IMG/VR virus record: IMGVR_UViG_3300021440_000040 | Span: 1 to 45,566 of that record | Reading direction: 5' to 3' (one strand) | Length of the DNA: 45,566 nt | Origin: a virus | Shown: positions 1 through 7,527 of the stretch, piece after piece | How the letters are laid out: the number at the start of each line of letters is the position of its first letter | How positions within the stretch are numbered: position 1 is the first letter of the stretch | Translations under genes and position numbers: made by a program | The notes under the pieces: generated by a model | Told to the model about the DNA's origin: nothing | What the model saw: the letters and a program-made list of their open reading frames with translations, nothing else | Databases searched by the model: none

Positions 1-2
1 GT

Positions 3-797
3 GTTGTTCCTTCCAAGCAAAAGATCAGCCAGGTTGTCGGCTGGAAAGGTATTGGTAAGCTGGATCGGTCGAGTGAAGTGCGGGAAAAAGAGAATTATCC
101 CGCCGTCAATCCTCCTGAGGAAAAAGAGATTCGGATCAAGAACAAGAAGAACGGTCTGACTCTTGCCCTGACCAAAGAAGCTATCTTCTTTGATCGTACT
201 GGGCAGCTCATGGGCGAAGCCTCGATGGTTGGTGCCGAGTTGGCGCGTTGGCAAGACGAAGTGATCCTGAGCACGTTGGCCGATCTTGACCAGACCGCTT
301 ACGACCTGGGTGAGATGTTCGCGGCTGGCAATTTGAACACTTACACTGGTGCGGCGACGGCGTTGGGGACGACTTCCTTCGAAGCGGCCATGACGTACTT
401 CCGTAAGAAAACGGACGAGCGTGGTCGTAAGATCAACGTGCTTCCTGGCAAGCCTGTGCTCATGCACGCGACTGACCTGGAATTCACTGTCGACAAGTTG
501 TTGAACAACGAGAAGGGCCCCATCGGTACGGCGGCTCAATCGGACGTCAACACTGCTCGTGGGAAGTTCCAACCCGTGCTGAATCCGTACATCACCTCCA
601 CCACTCAGTGGCTCTTGGGTGACTTCAAGAGTTCCGCTCGATGGGAAGAAGTGTGGCCGCTGGAGACCTTCCAACGGATGGGCGGTATGACGGAAGATGG
701 GTTTAACAAAGACGTGGTTGCCGAATACAAAGCCAGCATTTTCGGTGGCTGCGGCTACGACGACACCCGTCGTGTCATTGAGATGGTCGGAGCGTAA
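3..797 (+). CDS. Major capsid protein, C-terminal part (continues from 45140)
   Basis: This is the C-terminal 264 codons of the major capsid protein. The frame is open from base 3 and continuous with the gene starting at 45140 once the circular join is made, giving 363 residues in total. The ATG-less start at the window edge is artificial. Position supports the call: it follows protease-scaffold and a small decoration-like protein and precedes neck genes. The sequence has the length and layout of an HK97-fold shell protein (N-arm, then a helix-rich P-domain around ELARWQDEVILSTLADLDQ). Family assignment to a Mu gpT-like branch is only a guess. No sequence similarity search was possible. Confidence 0.85.
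   Translation, partial: VVPSKQKISQVVGWKGIGKLDRSSEVREKENYPAVNPPEEKEIRIKNKKNGLTLALTKEAIFFDRTGQLMGEASMVGAELARWQDEVILSTLADLDQTAYDLGEMFAAGNLNTYTGAATALGTTSFEAAMTYFRKKTDERGRKINVLPGKPVLMHATDLEFTVDKLLNNEKGPIGTAAQSDVNTARGKFQPVLNPYITSTTQWLLGDFKSSARWEEVWPLETFQRMGGMTEDGFNKDVVAEYKASIFGGCGYDDTRRVIEMVGA
6..131. repeat. Left copy of 126-bp end overlap (circular join)
   Basis: Identical to 45440-45565 over 126 bp. Outside it, base 5 (T) differs from 45439 (G), and base 132 (C) differs from 45566 (A). The repeat lies inside the major capsid gene and keeps its frame, so the two ends join into a circle of about 45,434 bp. Both flanking mismatches would be silent (GTT/GTG Val; CGG/AGG Arg if the codon continues as here), which points to strain variation in the source population rather than a true terminal repeat. 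Confidence 0.95.
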
Positions 798-811
798 AAA
801 CTTCGAGACTG

Positions 812-844
812 TTCCCCTCCTCCAGTTCACGCGGGGGAGGGGAA
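812..844 (+). terminator. Strong hairpin after the capsid gene (terminator-like, no U tract)
   Basis: Bases 812-823 pair with 833-844 over 12 bp, including one G-U pair, around a 9-base loop. It begins 15 bases after the capsid stop. No T-run follows (ACCCAAAGG), so it is more likely an mRNA-stabilising or partial attenuation structure that uncouples capsid expression from the genes downstream than a full intrinsic terminator. Confidence 0.55.
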
Positions 845-864
845 ACCCAAAGGAGGAATGACCG

Positions 865-1497
865 ATGAAATTCTTTAACCGCCTTGCCAAAGGCATGTCC
901 GTTTTGGCGATTCTTGTTTTCTGCTTCGCGATGACGGCCATTATTACTGGCCAGAAAGTTGAAGCTTACACCGCTGCGTTGGCGACCGTTATGCCGGGCG
1001 ACTTGAGTGTCCTTGATCTTAAGCTCCGTGGCAACGACGTTTTGGACTCCAACGGCGTTACGCGTCTCACCGTTGGGACGACCAATACGTTAACGGGCAT
1101 TAATGCTCTCGTAGGTGCGACCACGATTACTGGAGATGCGGTGATCACTGGTTCGCTTACCAATGGGAGTTTTTCTGCTAGGGCGACTCCTGCTGCCGCG
1201 CAAACCCTTGTGGCTGCTGGAACCATTGCAGCGGATTCTTGTGGCACGATCAAACGCATCACCAGTGTTGATCCTATTACAACCAACACGACCAATACGT
1301 TCACTGCGCCTGCGGCTGGAAATACTGGATGCATTATGTGGGTTGTGAATGTTGGGACGAACACCATCACCCTCGACAATAATGCCAACTTTAAATCTGT
1401 TTCGGCTGGCGACGTGGCCCTGGGTGCGGGGAATGTGGTTGGAGTGGCGAGCGACGGAACCTACTGGTATCAGACGACCGCGCAATTGGACAACTGA
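865..1497 (+). CDS. Signal-peptide virion-associated protein, possible head fibre/decoration
   Basis: A 210-residue protein with a good SD (AAAGGAGGAATG) before the ATG. Residues 1-34 look like a Sec signal peptide: basic start MKFFNRLAKG, a hydrophobic stretch through about residue 29, then small residues near QKVEA. The rest is rich in Thr, Ala, Gly, Asn and Val and probably beta-structured, with repeated TITxxAxITGxL-like segments typical of fibre or carbohydrate-facing proteins. It sits directly after the capsid gene, where decoration or head-fibre proteins are often encoded. A signal peptide on such a protein is unusual because phage heads assemble in the cytoplasm. The function is inferred from position only. 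Confidence 0.7.
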   Translation: MKFFNRLAKGMSVLAILVFCFAMTAIITGQKVEAYTAALATVMPGDLSVLDLKLRGNDVLDSNGVTRLTVGTTNTLTGINALVGATTITGDAVITGSLTNGSFSARATPAAAQTLVAAGTIAADSCGTIKRITSVDPITTNTTNTFTAPAAGNTGCIMWVVNVGTNTITLDNNANFKSVSAGDVALGAGNVVGVASDGTYWYQTTAQLDN

Positions 1498-1504
1498 GGT
1501 TTTT

Positions 1505-1888
1505 ATGAAAAAGTTACTGAGTTTTGTTGTATTGCTTTTGGTGCTGGCAGGAAAGTCGTGGTCGTCGGATTCGGCGGTCACCATCTCCGTCAGTAAACTG
1601 ATTGCGGTGTCTACGAGTTCAGTGACAACGGTTCTCTCGGCAGATCCGCAAGCGAAAAAAACGTGCATCATGAATACCTCAGCGGACTATCTCTTGATCG
1701 GAGACGCTGATACTGTGTTTTCTACCAGTGCTACCACGGGAACGTTTCGTCTAGCGGGAACGGTCGCTAATACGAATCCAAACTGGTATTGCTTCGACGG
1801 CCCGACGGCCCCTTACAAAGGTGCCATTCGTGCGCAAGCTCCAGGTGCTTCTGCGGCCGTAGTCATTAGCGTTATTCGGGAGAGATAA
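1505..1888 (+). CDS. Small signal-peptide protein after the head genes
   Basis: 127 residues from ATG 1505, seven bases after the previous stop, with TGAGG as a weak SD. The N-terminus MKKLLSFVVLLLVLAG...WSSDS is a textbook Sec signal peptide (cleavage expected near residue 20). The mature part is about 105 residues, beta-rich, with two cysteines (KKTCIMNTS and NWYCFDG) that could form a disulphide after export. I do not recognise the family. It is paired with the preceding signal-peptide gene and both are followed by neck genes, so a role in the virion or at the cell envelope is possible. Confidence 0.7.
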   Translation: MKKLLSFVVLLLVLAGKSWSSDSAVTISVSKLIAVSTSSVTTVLSADPQAKKTCIMNTSADYLLIGDADTVFSTSATTGTFRLAGTVANTNPNWYCFDGPTAPYKGAIRAQAPGASAAVVISVIRER

Positions 1889-1889
1889 A

Positions 1890-2156
1890 ATGTCTGATAC
1901 CGCAGACCATTACACCTTGGTTCTTGCACAGATCGACGCGAAAATATCCGCGCTGATTGAGAATCCGCAAGTCGACTATCAAGTCGGCGGTGGTAATGGA
2001 ACGGTGAAGATTACAGCTAGCCAGAAAATGGACCAGCTTATTCGCCTTCGTGAAATGATCATGAAGCGTATTACTTCAAAGCCAGAGGAAGTAATTGAGA
2101 CTCTTCAAACGGACATGTCTGTGTTCGGTGAAGATCTCAGTGAATACATTCCATGA
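1890..2156 (+). CDS. gpW-like head-completion protein (probable)
   Basis: 88 residues, with an SD (GGGAGAG) before ATG 1890. The sequence reads as helix, a short beta hairpin (YQVGGGNGTVKITASQ, residues 30-45), then helix. This matches small connector proteins of the lambda gpW type, which plug the portal after packaging. It lies between capsid and neck genes, and its stop overlaps the next start by four bases. The call rests on size, layout and position. Confidence 0.6.
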   Translation: MSDTADHYTLVLAQIDAKISALIENPQVDYQVGGGNGTVKITASQKMDQLIRLREMIMKRITSKPEEVIETLQTDMSVFGEDLSEYIP

Positions 2157-2512
2157 CATGGGACGGGCTTGCACAAGCGAGGCTGGACATTTCTGGGCTG
2201 ATCACTACGTGGGGTGTTGGCTCCCGCATCACGCGCATGAGCGGAAGCCTTAATGCCACGGGACGTTTGTCCGGGACATTCGTTAGTAAAACTTCCGGCG
2301 CGTTTTGGATTCAACCAGACACTGGAAATTATCGTCGTGATCTCCCTGGAAAACTTGAGGAGACAACGCACGTGGCGTTTGCACGGAAGACATTAGATGT
2401 TCGTTCTGGCGATCGAATTCTTCCGTCTGGCGACACTTACGAGTACGACGTTCTTGATCTCCAGGAGAATCCAACGCATAATGTTGTGATGCTCCGTAGG
2501 GTAAAAAGATGA
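2153..2512 (+). CDS. Head-tail connector / head closure protein (probable)
   Basis: 119 residues starting at ATG 2153, overlapping the previous gene (ATGACATG). The fold looks all-beta, ending in a strand-rich segment (YEYDVLDLQENPTHNVVMLRRVKR) like head-closure or adaptor proteins of siphoviruses. It is second in the usual series connector, closure, tail completion, tail terminator. No catalytic motif is seen. The assignment is by gene order. Confidence 0.6.
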   Translation: MTWDGLAQARLDISGLITTWGVGSRITRMSGSLNATGRLSGTFVSKTSGAFWIQPDTGNYRRDLPGKLEETTHVAFARKTLDVRSGDRILPSGDTYEYDVLDLQENPTHNVVMLRRVKR

Positions 2513-2916
2513 ATGATAGTCAAGTTAAAGCGATTGTTTTTGGACGAGATGCGTTAGTACATAATATGTCCAAATTCAAAAAAAGCTTAGTTGATAAACT
2601 TGTTACAGCCGTAGAAATGACACAAGTCAAAGTAGCAGAGCATGCTAAAAAACGTCATGCCTCTAATGCACACAACTACGATCGCTTTGTAACCAGACTT
2701 GGTGGACTAGAACAGAGTATTCAACCTGGCCAAGTCTATATAAGCGATCAAGTATTACGTGGTGTAATTGATGCGCGAATGCCATATGCTAGTTATGTCG
2801 AGAATGGAACCTCACGAACAAAAGCATATCCATTTATGCTTCCTGCTATTGTTGAAAATATGGAATTTTTCAAAAAAAGAGTTTCAGCCGCATTGAAGTC
2901 TGCAACTGGAGGATGA
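2509..2916 (+). CDS. HK97 gp10-like tail-completion protein
   Basis: 135 residues. The C-terminal segment YASYVENGTSRTKAYPFMLP (about residues 88-107) is the hallmark of HK97 gp10-like neck/tail-completion proteins, in which an EfGT motif is followed by PF-L-PA. The N-terminal half is a long amphipathic helix (residues 15-50). The start overlaps the previous stop by four bases. The DNA is clearly more AT-rich than its neighbours, suggesting separate ancestry within a mosaic neck module. Confidence 0.82.
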   Translation: MNDSQVKAIVFGRDALVHNMSKFKKSLVDKLVTAVEMTQVKVAEHAKKRHASNAHNYDRFVTRLGGLEQSIQPGQVYISDQVLRGVIDARMPYASYVENGTSRTKAYPFMLPAIVENMEFFKKRVSAALKSATGG

Positions 2917-2917
2917 C

Positions 2918-3325
2918 ATGACATCCGTTGAAGCTGCCCTGATGACACGCCTCACAGCAGACTCTACTCTCCAGAATTTACTCGGAGCGTCCGGGCGCAT
3001 TCGGCACGCCAACGAGAATCTTGGTGCAGTTGCGGCAGGAGAAGTGACATATTCTTGCGTTTCAATTCTTCCAGGGGATGTTTCTCCTTGTACAGACGTC
3101 GAGCTTTATCAGTTCAATATTTACAGTAACTCTGCGGGTGCTATTCGAGAACGTATTCGTCGGTTGTTGGAAGAATACAGATTTCCTTCGTTGACGGACG
3201 GCGTGATCAATAGCTGCTTACATGAATGGACGGGTGGAGATGAATTCGACACCCCTCTCCAAGTAGAAGTAAAACGAATTCGATTTAAAATCGAAGTGTG
3301 TCGGTCGGCGCAAACGCCGGTCTAA
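2918..3325 (+). CDS. Tail terminator (DUF3168-like)
   Basis: 135 residues, one base after the previous stop, with SD GGAGGATG. The pattern is VEAALMTRLTADSTLQNLLG at the start, a central strand pair, an AIRERIRRLLEE helix around residue 75, and a final strand (LQVEVKRIRFKIEV). This matches DUF3168-type tail terminator proteins that cap the tail tube and bind the head. It is immediately upstream of the tail tube gene, as usual. Confidence 0.72.
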   Translation: MTSVEAALMTRLTADSTLQNLLGASGRIRHANENLGAVAAGEVTYSCVSILPGDVSPCTDVELYQFNIYSNSAGAIRERIRRLLEEYRFPSLTDGVINSCLHEWTGGDEFDTPLQVEVKRIRFKIEVCRSAQTPV

Positions 3326-3339
3326 AGGAGGAAATACTT

Positions 3340-4125
3340 ATGAGCTACGCAGAACCTAAACGGTTGCTTCTTGGACCCGGCGACCTTTACTTCAACGACC
3401 AGTTTGTCGGAAGTGTGAAGGAAGGTATCGAGTTTAAGTACGACCCGAATTATGCTTATCAACGTCCCGGCAATTGTATTGCGGACGTGAAGGGTGAGCG
3501 CATCTCTGAGCAGGTTACTCTCACTGCAAAGCTGTGTGACTTCAAAGTCAGCCAACTCCGTCGGGCTTTCGGAATTTCTGAAGCTGTGACGTCTGGTAGT
3601 TTTCGTCTTCGTAATAAGGAGACGCTGAAACTTTCCGGAACTGGCGCAACGGCTTTTGCGCACAATGCGTGCACGGGAACGTTGAAAGTCAGCAAGCTTG
3701 ACCGTAGCTTGGTAGGAGCGTCTGGTACGTGGGGTTCGGCTGCCTACACCTCGGGCACGGACTATTCTGCGACCGTCGCTGGTGTGTCCCGTGTGGGTGC
3801 TGGCCGAATTGCTGATCAGCAGTACGTCATCGTCGAATACGACTTCCTCGATGCCACGGCTAATGCCGTTCGTGTCGGTGGAGAAAAGACTACGCCTCAA
3901 ACGTTCGAGATGAATTTCGTTCACAAACAGTCGAACGGAAAGCATATTCAAATCACGTTCTACAAAGCGATGGCGATGGCTGACGTCTCTCTGGCGTTCA
4001 ATGAGAAGTCGTCCGGCAACTACACGCTCCATCAAATTGGCTTCAAAGCCTTGGTGGACTTGACCAAACCAGAGGGACGTAACCTCTTCGAAATCATCGA
4101 AGAAAGCCCTCGTACAGTGTCGTAA
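3340..4125 (+). CDS. Major tail tube protein
   Basis: 261 residues from ATG 3340, chosen for its excellent SD (AAAGGAGG, 9 bases upstream); an earlier in-frame start at 3298 would overlap the terminator gene and lacks an SD. The sequence has a beta-rich N-terminus with a tube-protein layout (GPGDLYFNDQFVGSVKEGIEFKY) and a C-terminal segment (MADVSLAFNEKSSGNYTLHQIGFKALVDLTKP) typical of tail tube or baseplate-tube proteins. A central Ser/Thr/Ala-rich insert (about residues 115-150) could be surface-exposed. The gene sits between terminator and chaperones but is separated from the chaperones by three glycosyltransferase-like genes. Confidence 0.78.
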   Translation: MSYAEPKRLLLGPGDLYFNDQFVGSVKEGIEFKYDPNYAYQRPGNCIADVKGERISEQVTLTAKLCDFKVSQLRRAFGISEAVTSGSFRLRNKETLKLSGTGATAFAHNACTGTLKVSKLDRSLVGASGTWGSAAYTSGTDYSATVAGVSRVGAGRIADQQYVIVEYDFLDATANAVRVGGEKTTPQTFEMNFVHKQSNGKHIQITFYKAMAMADVSLAFNEKSSGNYTLHQIGFKALVDLTKPEGRNLFEIIEESPRTVS

Positions 4126-4176
4126 GTTTCTAAAATCGCGCCCGTCAACGGAGCGTAAGAAAGAGGAGATAGAGCC

Positions 4177-5253
4177 ATGGAACAATTGACGCCTACTCTT
4201 ATTGAGCAGCAGCTGAATGACTTGAAAGCTATTGGTGCACCTGTGTCTCAAGGAACTATCACAGCGCATAAACCGGGTGAGCAGGGAGCTAATCGTTTAG
4301 TCCTTGAAAGATGGCTTCCAACGTGGATCCGTAATTCGTACATCAATCATCGTTTATTCGAAAAAGCCAACAGCACAGAATACCTCATGGCGTCTGCTAA
4401 AGGTCTTCCAGCGGTAATCGTTGGAATCGGCCCGAGCCTTGATTCTGATATTGAGAAGCTTATCAACTATCAGAAGAACTGCGTGATCATTTCTACCGAC
4501 GCGGCCCTTCGCCCGTTAACCGTCAAGAATATAAAGCCGCACATCGTTGTCACGGTGGATGCCAGTCAGAAACAATACACACTTTTTACTGGCGTTGACA
4601 CGCAAGATATCGTGCTCGTTGCCCCTACCACAACCGATCCTGCAACGCTTCTCGCTTGGCAAGGTCCAATCCTCCTTTTCAATATGGCACATCCTGGACT
4701 GGAATTTGCAGACATTGTATTACCATCTGCATTTCCGCAACTTCGATCTATTTGTGTCCACGGAACCGTTGGAAATACCGCTACGCTTCTTGCCTATCAG
4801 ATGGGGTGCAAACAAATAATCGCTGTTGGAATGGACTTGTGCTACGGAAAGCGCAACGACGCCTGGCAGTATCGATGTCATGATTATTTCTGGCATGCCT
4901 CGGTATCTCCTGAGGGCGACCCTCAATATCGCTGGCTTCAGAAAGAATGTAAGGAGCTCTACGATAATGACCTGCGCGTGCGCGACGCATACGATGTCGA
5001 GCTGAAAGATAAAAAGTTCATGGTGGATGCCGAATTAGAACTGTATCGAAAGTCACTGTTCGAGCTCGTCGGGTCGTTCACCAATGTGCCGTTCACGAAT
5101 TGTTCCATCGACGGGATCCTCGGTGCAGCTGGATTTTACACCCAGAAATTCGAAGACGCTTTAGCTGAGCACTGTAGCAGACAGCCGTATCCGGGAGAGT
5201 CAGTAGCTTTGCACCTCCCAAAAATCCTCCAAAGGAGAGACAAAAATGACTGA
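4177..5253 (+). CDS. Maf/DUF115-like glycosyltransferase (MptE-like fold)
   Basis: 358 residues, with SD GAGGAG before ATG 4177. Residues 79-135 carry the signature of the DUF115/Maf family: VIVGIGPSLD, then a Lys-rich helix, VIISTDAALRPL, KPHIVVTVDAS. Later comes the second signature HGTVGNTATLLAYQMGCKQIIAVGMDL (about residues 190-215). Cellular Maf proteins add nonulosonic acids to Ser/Thr of flagellins, and related enzymes include MptE-type pyrophosphokinases. Here the gene is fixed directly after the tail tube gene and before two more glycosyltransferase-like genes. I infer modification of tail or head proteins, or of a host surface glycan. An MptE-like pterin role cannot be excluded from sequence alone. 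Confidence 0.78.
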   Translation: MEQLTPTLIEQQLNDLKAIGAPVSQGTITAHKPGEQGANRLVLERWLPTWIRNSYINHRLFEKANSTEYLMASAKGLPAVIVGIGPSLDSDIEKLINYQKNCVIISTDAALRPLTVKNIKPHIVVTVDASQKQYTLFTGVDTQDIVLVAPTTTDPATLLAWQGPILLFNMAHPGLEFADIVLPSAFPQLRSICVHGTVGNTATLLAYQMGCKQIIAVGMDLCYGKRNDAWQYRCHDYFWHASVSPEGDPQYRWLQKECKELYDNDLRVRDAYDVELKDKKFMVDAELELYRKSLFELVGSFTNVPFTNCSIDGILGAAGFYTQKFEDALAEHCSRQPYPGESVALHLPKILQRRDKND

Positions 5254-5416
5254 GCAACTTGAAGAAACAAAGGTGCAAGAATCAAAAGGACATCCGCGAT
5301 TTACTGTGGGAGAATTGTTCCCATTTAAGGGTGTGTGGTTTGTCATAAAAGAGGTGACTAAGCAAGGCCTCGTTTTAGAAGCAAAAGCTTTTACAGCGAA
5401 GGGGGTTGTGCGATGA
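5246..5416 (+). CDS. Small hypothetical protein between glycosyltransferases
   Basis: 56 residues. ATG 5246 has SD AAAGGAGAG and overlaps the previous stop (ATGACTGA); its own stop overlaps the next ATG at 5413. A compact beta-type segment, FTVGELFPFKGVWFVIKEVTKQGLVLEAKAF given here in parts (residues 19-30 and 31-49), resembles small SH3-like phage proteins of unknown function. Tight coupling on both sides argues it is truly translated. Confidence 0.65.
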   Translation: MTEQLEETKVQESKGHPRFTVGELFPFKGVWFVIKEVTKQGLVLEAKAFTAKGVVR

Positions 5417-6426
5417 ACATCCTTCACATAACCTCAACGGATCCGGCGGGTTCTGTTTTCAATTTCGTAAACGCGATGAACACTCACACTCCTCATCGTG
5501 CACGGCTGATCACTACGGTTCCAAACGCTTATGAGTTTCCTACGGACATCGGAACCATTTACGATGGAGGGGATGAAATTGACGCGCTCCTTCGAGAGGC
5601 GGACGTCATCCATCTCCATAAAGTCCATGAGGACTTTGAAATCCCTGTGCACATGGAGAAGCGTGGCGTCCTTCGGAAATTTGTTATCGCCGACGTCCTG
5701 AAAGCATTCCCGTCCAAAAAACTGGTGTGCCATATTCACGGTCATCCGTACGAGCGAAATAATGTAAAGGAAAACGCCGCGCACTACAAAAAACTAGGCG
5801 TGAAAGTCCTTTGCTCTACGCCTGACCTGGAGGCTATGTATCGTCCAGAGTATGACGGGGTTCAGTGGTTCCCAAACTGCGTTCCTGTGAACGACGTTCG
5901 TTATCTCCCTCGCGCAAGCGACCGCCCGATCATGATGGCGAATGGTGAAGAGCGGCTGTGCGTCGTGCATACTCCAACGCATGCACTGCTCAAAAACATT
6001 CAGGAGCTTCAGGCGGTAATGAAACGCATTGGAGCAGAGACGAAAAGCTTCTTGATGAATATTCAAGGAGTTCCACACGATCAGGCTTTGCGCCATAAGC
6101 GCAATGCACACGTCGTATTCGACCATATGCAGGGCTATTATGGGCTTTCAAGCTTAGAGGGGCTGAGCATGGGCAAGCCAACAATTGCCGGACTCACTCC
6201 CTATGCATACCAAGCCATTGAATCATTCTTTGGACTAGTCGCTCCAAGTTCACTGCCGTGGGTTCTTGCCACAGACGAAGCTAAACTAGAAGAGAAATTA
6301 CGTAAGCACCTTACAGACGAGAATCTACGTCGTGAGGTTGGTACAAAGTCTCGCAAATTCATGGAGGAGGTCTGGAGTGATCGAGCTATCGGACAACGGC
6401 TGGCCGCATTCTACAGTTCCCTTTAG
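5413..6426 (+). CDS. GT-B (GT4-like) glycosyltransferase
   Basis: 337 residues, starting in an ATGA overlap. The N-terminus MNILHITSTDPAGSVFNFVN is a Rossmann-type acceptor domain opening. In the C-terminal domain YYGLSSLEGLSMGKPTIAG (about residues 242-260, Glu249) is the canonical nucleotide-sugar binding motif of GT4 enzymes (usually EAMAxGxPVI). HxHG around residue 107-110 may be part of the active cleft. It lies in a three-gene glycosylation cassette inside the tail operon. Target and sugar are unknown. Confidence 0.8.
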   Translation: MNILHITSTDPAGSVFNFVNAMNTHTPHRARLITTVPNAYEFPTDIGTIYDGGDEIDALLREADVIHLHKVHEDFEIPVHMEKRGVLRKFVIADVLKAFPSKKLVCHIHGHPYERNNVKENAAHYKKLGVKVLCSTPDLEAMYRPEYDGVQWFPNCVPVNDVRYLPRASDRPIMMANGEERLCVVHTPTHALLKNIQELQAVMKRIGAETKSFLMNIQGVPHDQALRHKRNAHVVFDHMQGYYGLSSLEGLSMGKPTIAGLTPYAYQAIESFFGLVAPSSLPWVLATDEAKLEEKLRKHLTDENLRREVGTKSRKFMEEVWSDRAIGQRLAAFYSSL

Positions 6427-7132
6427 AACTGACCCTCCTCTCAACACTGTGGGGATTGTCATCCCCATGCGTGACGGGATGAAATTCTTTAAGCTGTGCC
6501 TTTACAGCGTTTTGAATTTCACGTTTCCACCTTACATGCTCACTGTGGTGGATAACCTTTCTGGACTAAGAACGAAAAGGCAGCTCCGGTCTTTATCCCA
6601 GAATCATCCTATCGAAATCCTTCGGTATGATGAGCCGTTTAATTTTTCGGCGCAAGTCAATCTAGGATTACGTCATGTGTTCAGCTTTCCGAATGTGAAG
6701 TACGGATTGATACTGAACGCAGACACTATTGTAGAGCCGGACTGGCTGACACATCTGTTGGTGATCATGAATTCCGACAAGTATGGAGCCGTTGGACCTC
6801 TCAGTAATGTCGCAATACCAGAGCAAGAAGGAAGACGAGAAAATATAGTAGAGCTCACACGCCGCCTGTCTGGGTTGTGTATGCTCATTAGACGTGAGGC
6901 GTTTGAAGAGGTGGGGGGCTTCGATGAGCAGTTTGTAGGTGGTGGATATGAAGATCAGGACTTTACGTTACGTCTTCTTAACACTGGATGGAAACTAGGA
7001 GTAGCTCGTAGAGTTTACATTCATCATTTTCACCGCGCATTTCGTACAGAGGAAAAGCACACCGAGGAAATGGAACTGAATCGGGTGCGATTTAATGAGA
7101 AGCATTTAGCTCTCAAAGGAGAATCAAAATGA
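6377..7132 (+). CDS. GT-A family 2 glycosyltransferase
   Basis: 251 residues from GTG 6377, selected because GGAGGAGG lies 6 bases upstream; it overlaps the end of the GT4-like gene by 50 bases. Family 2 features are clear: VGIVIPMRDGMKFFKLCLYS (residues 25-44), the metal-site region LILNADTIVEPDW (111-123, NAD in place of DxD), and GGFDEQFVGGGYEDQDFTLR (180-199) with the usual catalytic ED pair. The family transfers sugars from nucleotide-sugar donors. Its place between tube and chaperone genes suggests a virion substrate. Confidence 0.83.
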   Translation: MIELSDNGWPHSTVPFRTDPPLNTVGIVIPMRDGMKFFKLCLYSVLNFTFPPYMLTVVDNLSGLRTKRQLRSLSQNHPIEILRYDEPFNFSAQVNLGLRHVFSFPNVKYGLILNADTIVEPDWLTHLLVIMNSDKYGAVGPLSNVAIPEQEGRRENIVELTRRLSGLCMLIRREAFEEVGGFDEQFVGGGYEDQDFTLRLLNTGWKLGVARRVYIHHFHRAFRTEEKHTEEMELNRVRFNEKHLALKGESK

Positions 7133-7527
7133 CCACACAAGCCGCGTTTGAAGATCGATCCATCGAGTATTCTATTGGAGGGAAGACGCTCATCATGTAT
7201 CCTCTCCCTTTCGTGAGGCTCAAAGTTGCATTAAAACTAATTGAAGGGGTAGGGGCAAAACTCGTGCAAGCTGGTGTAAAAGATCCCGTAGACTTCGTGC
7301 GAGAAATCGTGCCGCTCCTTGCTGGAAAGTTCAACGAGCTGGCGCCGATTCTTTTTCCAGACCAAGGGGTCACAGATCAATGGATTGAGCAGAGCATCTC
7401 AATCCCTGTAGCAAAACAAATCTTGTACGATGCCGCTCGAATAAACGACGTGATTGATTTTTTAGTGCATCTCCGGGGGAAAATGGAGACCCCGGCTCCG
7501 CAGACGTCCCACACGGAGAAGGTTTAA
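7129..7527 (+). CDS. Tail assembly chaperone (gpG-like)
   Basis: 132 residues, with SD AAAGGAG and start overlapping the previous stop. It is mostly helical after a short beta N-terminus (IEYSIGGKTLIMYPLPFVRLK), as expected for the chaperone that coats the tape measure. Its 3' end carries candidate slippery sequences that shift ribosomes to the -1 frame (see 7458-7483), giving the longer gpGT-like form. It precedes the tape measure gene as expected. Confidence 0.75.
   Translation: MTTQAAFEDRSIEYSIGGKTLIMYPLPFVRLKVALKLIEGVGAKLVQAGVKDPVDFVREIVPLLAGKFNELAPILFPDQGVTDQWIEQSISIPVAKQILYDAARINDVIDFLVHLRGKMETPAPQTSHTEKV
7458..7483 (+). promoter_or_regulatory. Candidate -1 ribosomal frameshift site
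   Basis: Two slippery candidates lie here in the chaperone frame. T TTT TTA (7458-7464) is a perfect X-XXY-YYZ heptamer. CGG GGG AAA ATG follows at 7474-7485 and resembles the lambda G-T GGGAAAG site. The -1 frame has a stop at 7455-7457, opens exactly at the first heptamer and stays open to 7760. I cannot tell which one is used. Confidence 0.6.

Noticed and set aside
3322-4269. 315-codon open frame on the minus strand
   Set aside because: It lies opposite the tail tube gene, which has a strong SD and protein-like sequence. The antisense translation is Arg/His/Ser-rich shadow sequence with no motif.
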